Source of the DNA: Papaver somniferum
Lineage: Eukaryota > Streptophyta > Magnoliopsida > Ranunculales > Papaveraceae
Reading direction: 5' to 3'
DNA: 64,000 bases
Assembly (NCBI RefSeq): GCF_003573695.1
Contig: NC_039362.1
Span: 176,337,690-176,401,689, forward strand
Under the pieces are notes generated by a model. It saw nothing but the letters and a program-made list of their open reading frames with translations, did not search any database and was not told the DNA's origin. Shown here piece after piece: positions 1 through 10,690 of this stretch. The translations under genes were made by a program, and so were the position numbers. Every line of letters begins with the position of its first letter. The first letter of the stretch is position 1.

Positions 1-623
1 ACGACACCCTCCATTAGGGAGATGAATTGTGTCAAAGACGTTAATATCACATGGCTTTTACTCACGGGAGTAATTAGATTTGTCGTATTGACGCATTAAT
101 ACGTCCTGCAGAGGCAATAATACGAAAGATGATAATGTAGGGCCAATCGGTCAATACGCGAAAACATAAAGACGTCATGCAGCTCTATCGCGTGGCAAAA
201 ATAATATCCTGAGGCAAAGATAAGTCCTATTAACAGGAGAGGCAGATTAAGACCTCTACTTATGGAGGCTCAATAAGACCTCATTATGAAACCCATAAGA
301 CTCAAGTAAATGGACATATGATTCTATTTTTTCGAAAAAAGTTCGTATTCGCATAAAGCCTTTTTTATTCTTAAATGGACTGTATTCGCATAAACCCTGT
401 TTTGTATCAAATATTTAGCAAAGAAACAATTGAGATACAAAAACAAATGAGGAAAAGCTTATTATCTAAAATACGAATAACAGAGGCAAGTATGGGAATT
501 ACAGAAAGAAGGTATTATTCGCGAACTTAGAAAATAATCTTGCATAGAAACAAACTTTTTCTTCTTTAAATGTGCAGAAAAAACAGGTAAAATAGAATCC
601 AAACATACAAAAGAGAAAGGAAA
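1..623. other. flank of a Tat-type accessory gene, no gene seen
   Basis: AT-rich sequence downstream (on the minus strand) of the coiled-coil accessory pseudogene. There are several loose repeats of GAGGCA- and AAGACCT-like words around 100-300, but no protein-coding exon that I recognise. It is most likely the untranslated 3' region of the same retrotransposon whose accessory gene follows. Its LTR, if present, lies outside the window. Confidence 0.4.
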
Positions 624-1769
624 CTAAGGATGATTCTTAGACACTTCTTCATGCGAAACAACAGCTTCAGTACCAGCCTCAACCTCAGTAGCAGAAGCAG
701 TACTTGGAATAGGAGTCTTAGCAGGAACTTCAACATGAGGAGTAGCTTGAGCTTCATCCTCCTTGGGATGATCTTCGGGAAGAAGGATTTCTTCAGCATA
801 GCTATCATAATCATAATCACTATCAGGTTCAGGGATGGCCTCATTATCAAAAATATCAAAAGGATGCAATTCTTCCAGAGGAAGCAAGTTGGCAATGCAT
901 ATTTCATCCGCGCAAGATTTAGCCTTGAGATGAGCTTCGCGTGCGACATACTTTTGAGCGTTACTGACGTAAATCTTCATCAAATGCTCAAGGTGTATGC
1001 ATCTTCTTTTTGCCCTGTTACACGAAGCCGAAAGTGTGGAGGAGAGGTCACTAAGATCCTTGTGAGCTTTAGCAAAATCAGACTTTAACTTTTGAATAAT
1101 AAGTTGGTTGGATTTCTCAGAAACTGCAAACACAAAGAATACCAAAACCAGCTCATAAATAACGAAATCGCACGAAACATACAATATTCGAGTGTAGATA
1201 AAAGATTATCAAAGTCATCACCTATCAAGCCTTCAAGACAGGAGCGAATTTTCTTCTCATCTTGAACAAGAGAGGCGTTTTTCTTCTTTAAGATGTCATG
1301 CGAAGTTCCCAATCGAGTGTGTTGTTCGCAGAGCTTATTAATCTCTACGGTCATTTTTATCTTGCTATTGACAATCTTCTCATTTTCCATGGACACTTTA
1401 TTCATATCTCTGTCATATTGATTCCTTAGAGCACCAAGAGAATCCTCTTGCTCAGTTCAGTTTCGACAAAGAGAAAAATATTGCTGAGTAAAATTCGCCC
1501 TCTCTCTCGAGAAGGATTGTTTTTCTTCTATAAGAGTGCGATTTTCCTCTGATAGAGTTTGATTCCTTAAGTCAGCACTATACAACAACCCAGAAAGATT
1601 GGATACTTGGGAATTTAGGAAGTCATTCTGGGTACTAAGGCCATTCTCACTTTTCAAATTATCAATTTGATCAAGCAAATGCGAGTGATTATTAATCAAT
1701 TGATTTAACTGATGCTGCAATTCTTTATTCTTCGCACAAGAATCCTCAACAGAGTGCTGATACTCAAAT
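624..1769 (-). pseudogene. coiled-coil antisense accessory gene of a Tat-type retrotransposon, 3' exons
   Basis: Two minus-strand exons are visible: 1183-1769 and the last exon 624-1123. They are joined by a short intron with donor GTATGT at 1177-1182 and acceptor CTGCAG-like sequence at 1124-1129. The protein is a long heptad-rich coiled coil (Leu, Asn, Gln, Glu and Lys rich), followed by an acidic tail with a run of Asp, Ser and Tyr residues around 790-840. One in-frame TGA interrupts the coiled coil at about 1456; a CGA-to-TGA change would explain it. The architecture (coiled coil, a short intron before the last exon, acidic C-terminus) matches the plus-strand accessory gene at 13910-16667, so I infer a diverged relative from a second Tat-type element in the opposite orientation. 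The upstream exon is at 8986-9064, beyond the inserted LTR element. No biochemical function is known to me. Confidence 0.5.
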
Positions 1770-1923
1770 CTTTACATGACTCGCCTTTGGTTTAAATCTT
1801 TATATTCGCGCAAGCAATGGCAAAGAAGGGAAAAATACATGCGAAGAGATACACGAAATAAAAATCAAAGGAGGAGGAAAATGTGGTAAAATCACAAAAT
1901 AACTGAGAAATAAAAGGGCATAC

Positions 1924-3410
1924 TGATTAATTATTTTCCGTGTAGTAAAAGGGTTGTCGTTCACTCGGACTTGTAGAGATTAAAGTTTTTTTTTAAAATA
2001 ATAAATAAATGATTTTATACAAAATTTATTAACAGGATGAAGAGACACTAGGACGCAGGATTTCACAACTTTTCATATTCTTGTGGTTCAGTCATTAACT
2101 CTAGACAATATAGCTCAAACAAAAGAAGTTGTGACTCTAATTCTTTGCCAAAACTAGATTTCTTAAAACATTATCTGTAAGTCGTAAGCATGACGCATCA
2201 AAAGTAATATAAAACTAAGCATGCGACATCAGGAAAAATAACAAATAATTAATAGAAATCATTAAACAATTAAATCTATGCAAAAAGTCATATAAAGAAT
2301 TAATCATTTAGCTCAATCATGAAAAGTTGCTTCCTCCGTTGTCCCAGTGATGGGTTCTAGCTCCGCATATTGGAAACACGCTCAAAAGTTGATTTCATTA
2401 CTCAAAGGAGGTGTACAAATGATGAAAAGGAGAAAATAATGAAAATCGGGTGTTTGCAACGTTTTTAATTGTTGCAAACACCGTTAGAAATAACGATAAT
2501 TGAAAGGTGTTGTAGTATGTATGACCCACAGATGGCTGTCGTTGTTACTGTAGCTTAAATGACTGCATATGTTGGTGCTTTGTTCTTCGTGTTCTCTTTT
2601 AATGGCAGCAGCAGAGACAAGCTCTGCAACTTTTTCTTTCTCGTTCCTCTCGGCTCTGTCTCGACCCCAAACTCTTCATCCCCTTCCCAAACTGTTTTGC
2701 CTTGTATTTATAGTGAATCAGAGCCAAAAATCCGACCATTGATTGCATATATTCTCCATTTAATCCAAATATTCTCGGCTGCCAATAATAACGAAAATTT
2801 CCATTTTTAATCCCATGCACGCGTTAACTTTGATCTTGCACGCTCCCAAATGTCTTCTCCACGCCTCAACACTCTTCCAACGCTAGTAGGACTCTTCCAT
2901 GCACACAAGAACTCCATTTTTGCTCGTGTTACAGTGCACGTGCTCTGTTTTGGGCTCAAGGATCATCACGCGTTTTCCAGTCTCTTCTGATCGAACCCAC
3001 TGCCCATAATGTGTTCCTCATGCCATATCACATCTTCCTACCAAGTTTGAGCGATTGAATCTCCCTAAAACATCTTCATTTTGTTGATTGAAACTCTAAC
3101 AGTTGAGAACTTCATTTCCCGCCAAAAAAAAAGTTTTTGAATTTAAAGAGATGAAGTGCCCCTAATCGTCTGTGGAGTGTAAACAGCAAATGCCCAAATG
3201 AGGTGCCCCTTAGTAATTGGGTTGTCCCTTAACCAAAATGAGAGTCCGAATAACAAATGTCCTCCGGGGATGCCCCGCATAATTTTTCGAGCAGATCTTT
3301 CTAAAAATGTTTATTTCCTAAAAATACATAAAACCACAATATTAGTACAAAAATAGAGTTCCAACAATACGGACATTGAGGACAAATTAGACACAAAAAT
3401 GTGTCTATCA
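1924..3410 (-). repeat. 3' LTR of element 1
   Basis: This 1487-bp copy is nearly identical by eye to 7508-8980, differing by scattered substitutions and small indels, which suggests a fairly recent insertion. It contains a TATA-box-like TATAAATA on the minus strand at 2705-2712. Short minus- and plus-strand reading frames within 2559-2820 are repeated in the other LTR and are not genes. Confidence 0.92.
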
Positions 3411-3424
3411 AATACCCCCAAACT
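3411..3424 (-). other. polypurine tract of element 1
   Basis: On the minus strand the sequence is TAAGTTTGGGGGTATT, directly upstream of the TGATAGACAC start of the 3' LTR. The same TAAGTTTGGGGG word precedes the 3' end of the related element at about 58030. Confidence 0.75.
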
Positions 3425-4880
3425 TATTATTTGCTAGTCCTCAAGCAAATCTAATCTAGAAAGTAAAATGACTACACTTAGCACGTGCAACAAGCCGTTA
3501 AACCACTAGGTGGCCCTAGTGGCGGAGTGTTGTCTCCGAGGGTTTACCAGAGGTGTACCCACAAAACCTTTACTTCAGACCCTAGCTATCTACAACGAAC
3601 CTTGGAAGGCACTAAAGAATCTCCTTGGTTGGCTTACAATCACTGACTACAGGAGAAAGTACCTTGATGCGAAATTCCAATTGTTGTACACGAGTTTACA
3701 CTCAAGCATACTAAAATTCATATAAAGTGACAGAGCTCTACTCAGATAGTTGCACTATGGACATCATATTCGGAGTCAAACTAACCATATGGATAGAAAA
3801 AGGAGATGGAAATATAAATATGTAAATGGTTTTGATGTTAACCAAATGATCGACGTTTCACATATCTGTCTGAAGGCCACTGCCAGAATGAACCTATCCT
3901 AATGGACTGAGATACCGGTCTGACTAATATCAACACAACTGGCATATACTAGGGAACCAGTGGTTAATAACTTAAATCTAGATCAACAAACTGGCAAATA
4001 CAAAGGAACCAGCAGTTGACTAAACATAACAATAACCATTTTTTTTAACTTAACGGCATGAATAGATCTTTTTGATCCAAGCGCATGCTTCTTGTCAGCA
4101 GATTACACGGTAGTTCCCGCGGGTCCTGCATTCCACGCTTGCTTAGGCGACGGAAACAGGGAGAACACACGATATTGTTATCCAAGTGTTAATACTTATT
4201 CCGATTGGTCTAACTGGTCCGGTCTTTTTTTTTTTTTTTTAGTAACTCAGTCACTCTAATTCACCCTAGCAGTGGTAACAACTTGAATCGTGTGCCCCAC
4301 CTAATCACTTAGAGAAAAATGAAAAAATGAAAAAAGAAATGAAAAGGACTCAACGAGATATGGTGCAACTATCATGTTATTTCTAACACCTGAGCTCTGT
4401 GCTTTTATGAATAGACTCTTTCGATGTTTCCATCTAATCAGATTGGTTCCTCAACTCCTATAACCAAGATGTTCCCATCCACTTAGATTCGTTAGTGCAA
4501 ACCTTAATATGCATAAATTTCTAGGCTCTGGAGTTTAATAATTGCAACTAAAAAGTTTCTCCCGTACCCCAAACTTAAATCTAACATTGTCCTCAATGTT
4601 CTAAAGATGAAACTAAAAGCATGAACAAGGAGAAATTGTTACCATTTGAAGCGAAAGAGTTAAGGAAAGATATTACCGTGTTGCATGAGCATGGGATACC
4701 TCCCAAGAAGTGCTAAGTTTAAAGTCTTCATCCAGACTTAGGAAAGGATTAGTCAACTCGAACCATAAAATAACAGTCGAAATAACTGTGGGTCTCCAAA
4801 ACCAAATAGAGCTGACCAAAGGAAACTGCAATCAACCAAGAAAGTGAACAAGACTAGCATGCCCTTACTTAGTTTCCTGA
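3425..4880. other. 3' untranslated internal region of element 1
   Basis: No coding exon. The sequence is recognisably homologous, in reverse complement, to 56700-58030 of the second Athila-like element. Shared words include the phrase around TCTGTCTGAAGGCC at 3868 and the TCTATTCATAAAAGCACAGAGCTC phrase at about 4395-4415. A 14-15 nt T run at about 4226-4240 corresponds to the 128-nt A run of the other element. Confidence 0.7.
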
Positions 4881-6404
4881 TTAAGAAATTATATCTAATT
4901 GTGGTTCAGGTTCAGATTCTATGAAAGGGTCTAAATAAAATATTTTCATTGGTTGCGTTTCTTCATAGGTGGGATCTGAATCATTAGGTCCTAGAGTCTG
5001 GAAAAACTCAAATATGATCTTAGAAGCGCACAATAATAACCTAAATAACTGAGGATCCTCTAAGTAAATAATATTTGACTTACAAAATTGACCACAGTGA
5101 GAGTAGTGGTCATTCTTAAGCAAATGTGTCGATTCTAATTTCCTAAAGAATTTAGGTTTAGTCTCACAACTTAATTTTCGACACATTTGGAATATAAACG
5201 TTCCCACAGTTGGAAGAAAACTATTTGGTGGGAAAACAAAGTCAATCTGGGTATCATAGCCTGGGCAAACCATATCAACCATAGGATGGGTTTCTAACGA
5301 CTGAACTTCTTCCTGGACATCATTAGGTTCGGGAAAACGAGTATGAAGGTAATCTTGTAAAATGGTCGAGGCAGAGATATCAAGTCCAAAATGAGGGATC
5401 TCTGTAAGAGATAAAGGTATGGCACAAGGAGAATGATAATCACCCCCAAACTTAGATTTTTGGGTATCTCTAGATAGACTAGCTACAATTTCCTTAATTT
5501 CTAGATCATTGGAATCCTGAAAATAGTCAATTGTTTCTTCGAGGTTATACTCAAGTGACGCATCCTCACTCATATTTAATAGCTCTACGATTTCATCTTC
5601 TTCGTCTAAGACTATTGTTTCTAAATCGCTAGACTCTAAAACATTATTCTGAGAATAAAGTCGTTCCTCTAAATCATTATCGGCTTTGTAAACAGGAAAT
5701 ACTACATCGTCTAAAACGAGGGTATCTCTAGTCAAATCCTCTTCCTTTTGAATAGGTGAATAATTATTAAAATTATTTGGATTTGAAATAGAAATAATAT
5801 TATCATTGTAAAGCTCAATTGGATTAATAGATTCCTGATCACTATGCCTACATATTTCAGATTCTTCATTACTACTATCATCATCATGATAGTACAAAGA
5901 TGATTGAACCTTATCTAAATAAGTAGTGTCTTTTATTCTAGCCTCGTCCTCTAAATTAGGAAAATATTCACTATTGATATCAAGGGTAGAATTAGAAACA
6001 CTATTTTGGAAATTTAGATCTTTTAGAGAAGTTCTATTCTGTGTCTCTAACAAAATCTTTTGGGCCGACTCACATGAATTCCTGATGTAATCTAGGAAAT
6101 CAGGTAAAGAAAGTTCACTCATTGCATTATTTTCGTCCATAACTAAGTTATTCATTTCAGCGAACTTACGTGCTGTCTCAGCTAACTTACGTGTCGACTC
6201 AAATAAAGAGGAATTAGCAGAATTTTTCTCGTATGACTGATGGTTGTGAGGATAGTGATTGGGCTCACCCTGGTATGAACCATAACCTTGAAAAGTTTGG
6301 CGTTCCCAACCACTATTCTCACCATGGTAATAAAACTGATGATGTCCATATTCAAATTCAGGTCGATATTCATTGTATTGGCTTCTATCATACCAGCTCG
6401 ACAT
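4881..6404 (-). CDS. element 1 internal ORF, unknown protein (507 aa)
   Basis: An uninterrupted frame from the methionine at 6404 encodes about 507 residues. An in-frame methionine at 6485 lies in sequence that is non-coding in the related element, so I prefer 6404. The N-terminus (first 60 residues) is rich in Tyr, His, Gly and Gln. The rest is acidic and low in basic residues, with no zinc knuckle, protease or polymerase motif. Its C-terminal half resembles the frame at 55975-56679 of the second element: both contain an LEK/LEE-A/T-I-D-x-F-Q block followed by a conserved FGG, and later a P-x-(F/L)-GL block. It is therefore a family-specific ORF and not random sequence. The intact frame in an element lacking polymerase suggests the protein was recently expressed or under selection. 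Function unknown; a relict gag-pol linker is the likeliest origin. Confidence 0.6.
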   Translation of the reverse strand: MSSWYDRSQYNEYRPEFEYGHHQFYYHGENSGWERQTFQGYGSYQGEPNHYPHNHQSYEKNSANSSLFESTRKLAETARKFAEMNNLVMDENNAMSELSLPDFLDYIRNSCESAQKILLETQNRTSLKDLNFQNSVSNSTLDINSEYFPNLEDEARIKDTTYLDKVQSSLYYHDDDSSNEESEICRHSDQESINPIELYNDNIISISNPNNFNNYSPIQKEEDLTRDTLVLDDVVFPVYKADNDLEERLYSQNNVLESSDLETIVLDEEDEIVELLNMSEDASLEYNLEETIDYFQDSNDLEIKEIVASLSRDTQKSKFGGDYHSPCAIPLSLTEIPHFGLDISASTILQDYLHTRFPEPNDVQEEVQSLETHPMVDMVCPGYDTQIDFVFPPNSFLPTVGTFIFQMCRKLSCETKPKFFRKLESTHLLKNDHYSHCGQFCKSNIIYLEDPQLFRLLLCASKIIFEFFQTLGPNDSDPTYEETQPMKIFYLDPFIESEPEPQLDIIS

Positions 6405-7487
6405 TCTTAATTGCAAGGGAATTCTACACAACCACAAACAAGGCCGACTCGACTCCACCAAAACAAACCTAAAGATTTCTAGCAAACAAAAAGCATGATG
6501 GCTCCACTTAGATTGTTTCTAGACCAGCTTCTATCTTTCGAAAGGGAATTCGTTGCAATTTGAGCAAACCCCTCTGGAATCAATCCGAGTCAAAGTAAGT
6601 TGAACTGAGGCGAGGGAAGCTCAGTGGAGCTTTGATACCCAAGGCCTCACCGCATTAGAAGGCGGCGCAGTCACGCATTCAACTCACAGAAACCATCATG
6701 AACTTTGAAGTGTGCTTAAAGAGCAACCAATATTTTTCGAACGAGTTTCCTATTAAGCTCGTTACCCTATCGGTCTCGTTCTAATCAAATTTTAAGCTTG
6801 GGTTCGCGTTAGGTTTCGTTTTCCTAAAGCGGTCAAGGGAGCGGTGATGAAATCCGAACCCTTATCTTGTATTGGCCAGGCCTTGCCCTTTACTAGGAAT
6901 TTAAAAACAGTCCAAATTCGTCCTCAATCAATGAATCACCTTAAGGAATACAGTAACTCGCTTACAGGAGATTCGCGAGTGTTTCGATGGACTTACCTCC
7001 CGTACCAGACGGGGGATGAACCGTTGAAGTCGACTCGGGCCACGACTCCTATGTCATGTACGAACCCGAGGGGCCGAGACGATATTGTAATCGTCGTCCT
7101 TCCCTGCAAACAATTTATATTTAATTTCTTTTTTTATATATAACCCTTCTGTAGGGTTTAAAATTAAAATAAATTGTCCAAAGTCCAGTCCAATTAAAAG
7201 AAATACAAAAAATAATAATAATAATTACAAAAAAAAAAATGGAAAGTCTCTTTAAAAAAATAAAAAAAAATAATTCTCGTTTTTTTTTTCTCTCTCTCTT
7301 TTTTTTTTTTTTTTTTTTTTTTTTTGCTTTGTCTTTTTTCCTTCTCTTTTAGCTTTAAGCTTTGATTCCAAGGTCTTTAGTATCCAACTTCAAACCTGTA
7401 ATACAAAGACACAACCAAAGAAACGCAAAAAGAACAAATGGAATAATAAAAAAAATAAAAACCTAAAAATTCTACCTAAGCACAAAT
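6405..7487 (-). other. 5' leader of element 1
   Basis: Untranslated leader between primer site and ORF. The block at about 6990-7100 (minus strand) matches 52630-52745 of the second element almost word for word, including GCCCCTCGGG and the GTACGGGAGGTAA end. Long T and CT runs occur at 7260-7325. No coding exon seen. Confidence 0.65.
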
Positions 7488-7504
7488 CCGCGTCGGCGGC
7501 GCCA
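7488..7504 (-). other. primer-binding site of element 1
   Basis: On the minus strand, TGGCGCCGCCGACGCGG starts 3 bases inside the 5' LTR. The TGGCGCCG start is the usual Athila-type site, normally complementary to the 3' end of tRNA-Asp. The second element has the better-preserved version TGGCGCCGCTGCCGGGGA. Confidence 0.8.
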
Positions 7505-7507
7505 AAA

Positions 7508-8980
7508 TGATTAATTGTTTTCCGTGTAGTAAAAGGGCTGTCGTTCACTCGGACTTGTAGAGATTAAAGTTTTTTTTAAAATAATAAATAAATGATTTTA
7601 TACAAAATTTATTAACAGGATGAAGAGACACTAGGACGCCGGATTTCACAACTTTTCATATTCTTGTGGTTCAGTCATTAACTCTAGACAATATAGCTCA
7701 AACAAAAGAAGTTGTGACTCTAATTCTTTGCCAAAACTAGATTTCTTAAAACATTATCTGTAAGTCGTAAGCATGACGCATCAAAAGTAATATAAACTAA
7801 GCATGCGACATCAGACAAAATAACAAATAATTAATAAAAATCATTAAACAATTAAATATATGCAAAAAGTCATATAAAGAATTAATCATTTACCACAATC
7901 ATGAAAAGTTGCTTCCTCCGTTGTCCCAGTGATGGGTTCTAGCTCCGCATATTGGAAACACGCTCAAAAGTTGATTTCATTGCTCAAAGGAGGTGTACAA
8001 ATGATGAAAAGGAGAAAATAATGAAAATCGGGTGTTTGCAACGTTTTTAATTGTTGCAAACACCGTTACAAAGAACGATAATTGAAAGGTGTTGTAGTAT
8101 GTATGACCCACAGATGGTTGTCGTTGTTAGTGTAGCTTAAACGACTGCCTCTGTTGGTGCTTTGTTCTTCGTGTTCTCCTTTAATGGCAGCAGCAGAGAC
8201 AAGCTCTGCAACTTTTTCTTTCTCGTTCCTCTCGGCTCTGTCTCGACCCCAAACTCTTCATCCCCTTCCCAAACTTTTTTGCCTTGTATTTATAGTGAAT
8301 TGGAACCAAAAATCCGACCATTGATTGCATATATTCTCCATTTAATCCAAATATTCTCGGCTGCCAATAATAACGAAAATTTCCATTTTTAATCCCATGC
8401 ATCCGTTAACTTTGATCCTGCACGCTCCCAAATGTCTTCTCCACGCCTCAACACTCTTCCTACGCTAGTAGGGCTCTTCCATGCACACAAGAACTCCATT
8501 TTTGCTCGTGTTACAGTGCACGTGCTCTGTTTTGGGCTCAAGGATCATCACGCGTTTTCCAGCCACTTCTGATCGAACCCACTGCCCATAATGTGTTCCT
8601 CATGCCATATCACATCCTACCAAGTTTGAGCGATTGAATCTCTTTAAAACATCTTCATTTTGTTGATTGAAACTCTAACAGTTGACAACTTCATTTCCCG
8701 CCAAAAAAAAAAGTTTTTGAATTTAAAGAGATGAAGTGCCCCTAATTGTCTGTGAGTGTAAATAGCAAATGCCTAACCGAGGTGCCCCTTAGTAATTGGG
8801 TTGCCCCTTAACCAAAATGAGAGTCCGAATAACAAATGTCCTCCGGGGATGCCCCGCATAATTTTTCGAGCAGATCTTTCCAAAAATGTTTATTTCCTAA
8901 AAATACATAAAAACACAATATTAGTACAAAAATAGAGTTCCAACAATACAGACAAATTAGACACAAAAATGTGTCTATCA
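7508..8980 (-). repeat. 5' LTR of element 1
   Basis: This 1473-bp copy starts TGATTAATT and ends GTGTCTATCA on the plus strand, followed by the CATAC target duplication. The TATA-like box is at 8287-8294 (minus strand), so transcription would run leftward into the element. Confidence 0.92.
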
Positions 8981-8985
8981 CATAC

Positions 8986-9064
8986 CTCTGAGCTCTTGAT
9001 TCTTGTTGCGAAGTTTCTCAGTTAGGATCTTCCCGGCATGTACATTTGCTTTCAATTTGGCGTT
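8986..9064 (-). pseudogene. upstream exon of the interrupted coiled-coil accessory gene
   Basis: A 79-bp minus-strand exon with acceptor TTACCAG ending at 9065 and donor GTATG beginning at 8985. It encodes Lys/Asn/Leu/Gln-rich coiled-coil sequence that continues into the exon at 1183-1769 on the other side of element 1. The donor GTATG is exactly the target duplication of element 1, so insertion happened at the first five bases of the intron and duplicated the donor. Confidence 0.5.
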
Positions 9065-9639
9065 CTGGTAAGTAAGTTCTCAGTTAGGGAGATTTTTACA
9101 GGAGCCCTAAAAGAGCTTCTAGTGCTACCATAAAACATTTAGAAGATGAATTACTTCCAAAATAAATCTCTTTTCACCGCTCATCGAATTCATCAAATAA
9201 TTTCTATTCATTTGTGGTGGTGATACCAGTTAGGCCGGTTCCTACGGGGAATAACAAATTTCTTTATTTTTCATGCCAGGTGGCCTGACGAACTAGCCAC
9301 CCCACAATGGTAAAAGTGTATAGCAATAGACATGTTATCGAGCGCTCAAGTTGACATCGTTAGTGATAGACATCTGATCGCTGGCTTTGGAGATTCTATC
9401 ACTCAATCATGATATTGTCGCCAACGAATATTCCCGTCCTATTTCAGTCTTATATATATTCCCCGTACTCCATCAATTTATTTACATCTATTTTTACATA
9501 AATTTTGCGCGCACTATTTAGCTATTTCTTATAACTTTAGCCTCAATTTACTGACATATAATTTCATAATGAATGACTTGTTCTGATTAATAAATGTGAA
9601 TTCATGTGTATTTGTTTTAATCACAACAAGAAAAGCATG
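9065..9639. other. no gene recognised
   Basis: AT-rich sequence with a possible minus-strand continuation of the coiled-coil gene up to about 9130. A TATA-like run (TTATATATATTCC) at about 9450 could serve the plus-strand transposase remnant that follows. Nothing else can be supported. Confidence 0.35.
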
Positions 9640-9915
9640 TTTGGATATTGTAAAAATTTGATTATGCGGCATATGAAGGTAGAGAACTAACCATCACAAT
9701 GGTGCTCATACGTTTAGGAAACATATATAGAGTTCCATATATTAAAGAAGTATTCACAAGTCGGTATACATATTAAAGGGATTTGGATATTGTAAAAATT
9801 TGATGATGCGGCATATGAAGATAGAGAACTAACCATCACAATGATGCCCATATGTTTAGGAAACATATATAGAGTTTCATATCTTAAAGAAGTATTCACA
9901 AGTAGGTATACCTAT
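9640..9915 (+). repeat. 142-bp tandem duplication at the 5' end of a transposase remnant
   Basis: Two adjacent copies, starting at 9640 and 9782, each run TTTGGATATTGTAAAAATTTGATnATGCGGC onward to the GTATTCACAAGT end. The second copy reads directly into the transposase-like frame, so the duplication includes the start of that coding region. Confidence 0.8.
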
Positions 9916-10690
9916 CGAGGGAGGTATGAATTTCACCAGAAGCTGACGCACAACTATGTTCTTCCCGATTGCGCATTCTCTGATGAAGAATTACGATGTC
10001 GATTCCGCATGTCGTAGCGCTTGGCCATAAAGATTATTAACGAGTTTTGTCAGGTAGAACCTAAATTTAATTATCCCTTTGATGCATTGAATATTAGAGG
10101 TTATAACCGTGAATAAAAGGTTACGCGGTCTTAAGGATTCTAGGTTATGGGAGACTTACGGATTCAATCGATTAGTACCTTCATATGAAAAAAAAAATCA
10201 TAAAAGTATCATTCGTTGTTTTATGAAGTACTGATTAATCATTTTGGTCCGACATATTTACGAAAACCAAACAAAGAAGATGTTAAACAAATATTAAAGC
10301 AAAACTAGCAAAGAGGATTAACAAGAATGCTAGTATATGCATTGAATGAGTAAGGACTGGATGCCTTACCTATTGGAACGATAAACATAACAAACTTAAT
10401 AACAATCATTATCCAGAACCAAGATAGAGGATCATTTATGGTCCAATGATTTTTTGCAATAAGAAGACAGGTTGAAAATTTTATAATTGTAGTTCGGATT
10501 GTAAGTCTATATAAACTTAATGGTCAAACCTATGATGAAATTTTTTTGCAATCTCGACGGAAATGGCGAAGATATAAAAGAAAGAATCTCGAATACGAAG
10601 GTTATTTTCAAATTCTTAAGGAGTTACTCACTACCCATGGGAGATTTTATTACGATGGAATATGGTTTTATAATTAAGCAAAACTTATTA
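9860..10690 (+). pseudogene. PIF/Harbinger (HARBI1-type) transposase pseudogene
   Basis: Plus-strand translation in changing frames gives blocks typical of plant HARBI1/ALP1-like DDE nucleases. There is an RGRYEFHQKL segment then FSDEELRCRFRMS near 9960-10010, which is the conserved (F/Y)RRRFRMS region. A VLRILGYG...DSID block near 10125-10175 corresponds to the family's A-x-R-(M/I)-LAYG-x-x-x-D-x-x-DEY motif. A YLRKPNKEDV then QRGLTRML block near 10255-10340 lies just before the expected first catalytic Asp. Stops and frameshifts occur throughout, and no intact DDE triad survives. The second, Myb-like protein that PIF elements normally carry was not clearly found. Confidence 0.6.

Larger units (their letters stand above)
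1924..8980 (-). mobile_element. complete non-autonomous Athila-like LTR retrotransposon (element 1)
   Basis: Two long direct repeats (1924-3410 and 7508-8980) begin TGAT and end ATCA. They are flanked by a perfect 5-bp TSD, CATAC, at 1919-1923 and 8981-8985. The element reads on the minus strand: the 5' LTR is the right copy, a tRNA-type primer site starting TGGCGCC follows it, and a purine tract (AAGTTTGGGGG on the minus strand) precedes the left LTR. Inside there is one ORF (4881-6404) and no gag nucleocapsid, protease, reverse transcriptase or integrase. The leader, tail and ORF are similar to parts of the Athila-like element at 50602-58043, which identifies the family. It sits in an intron of the coiled-coil accessory gene, 5 bp from the exon edge. 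Confidence 0.93.

Noticed and set aside
2559..2820. Matching 73-83 codon frames in both LTRs (also 8162-8402)
   Set aside because: Present only because the LTRs are direct repeats; they overlap the TATA region and have no domain.
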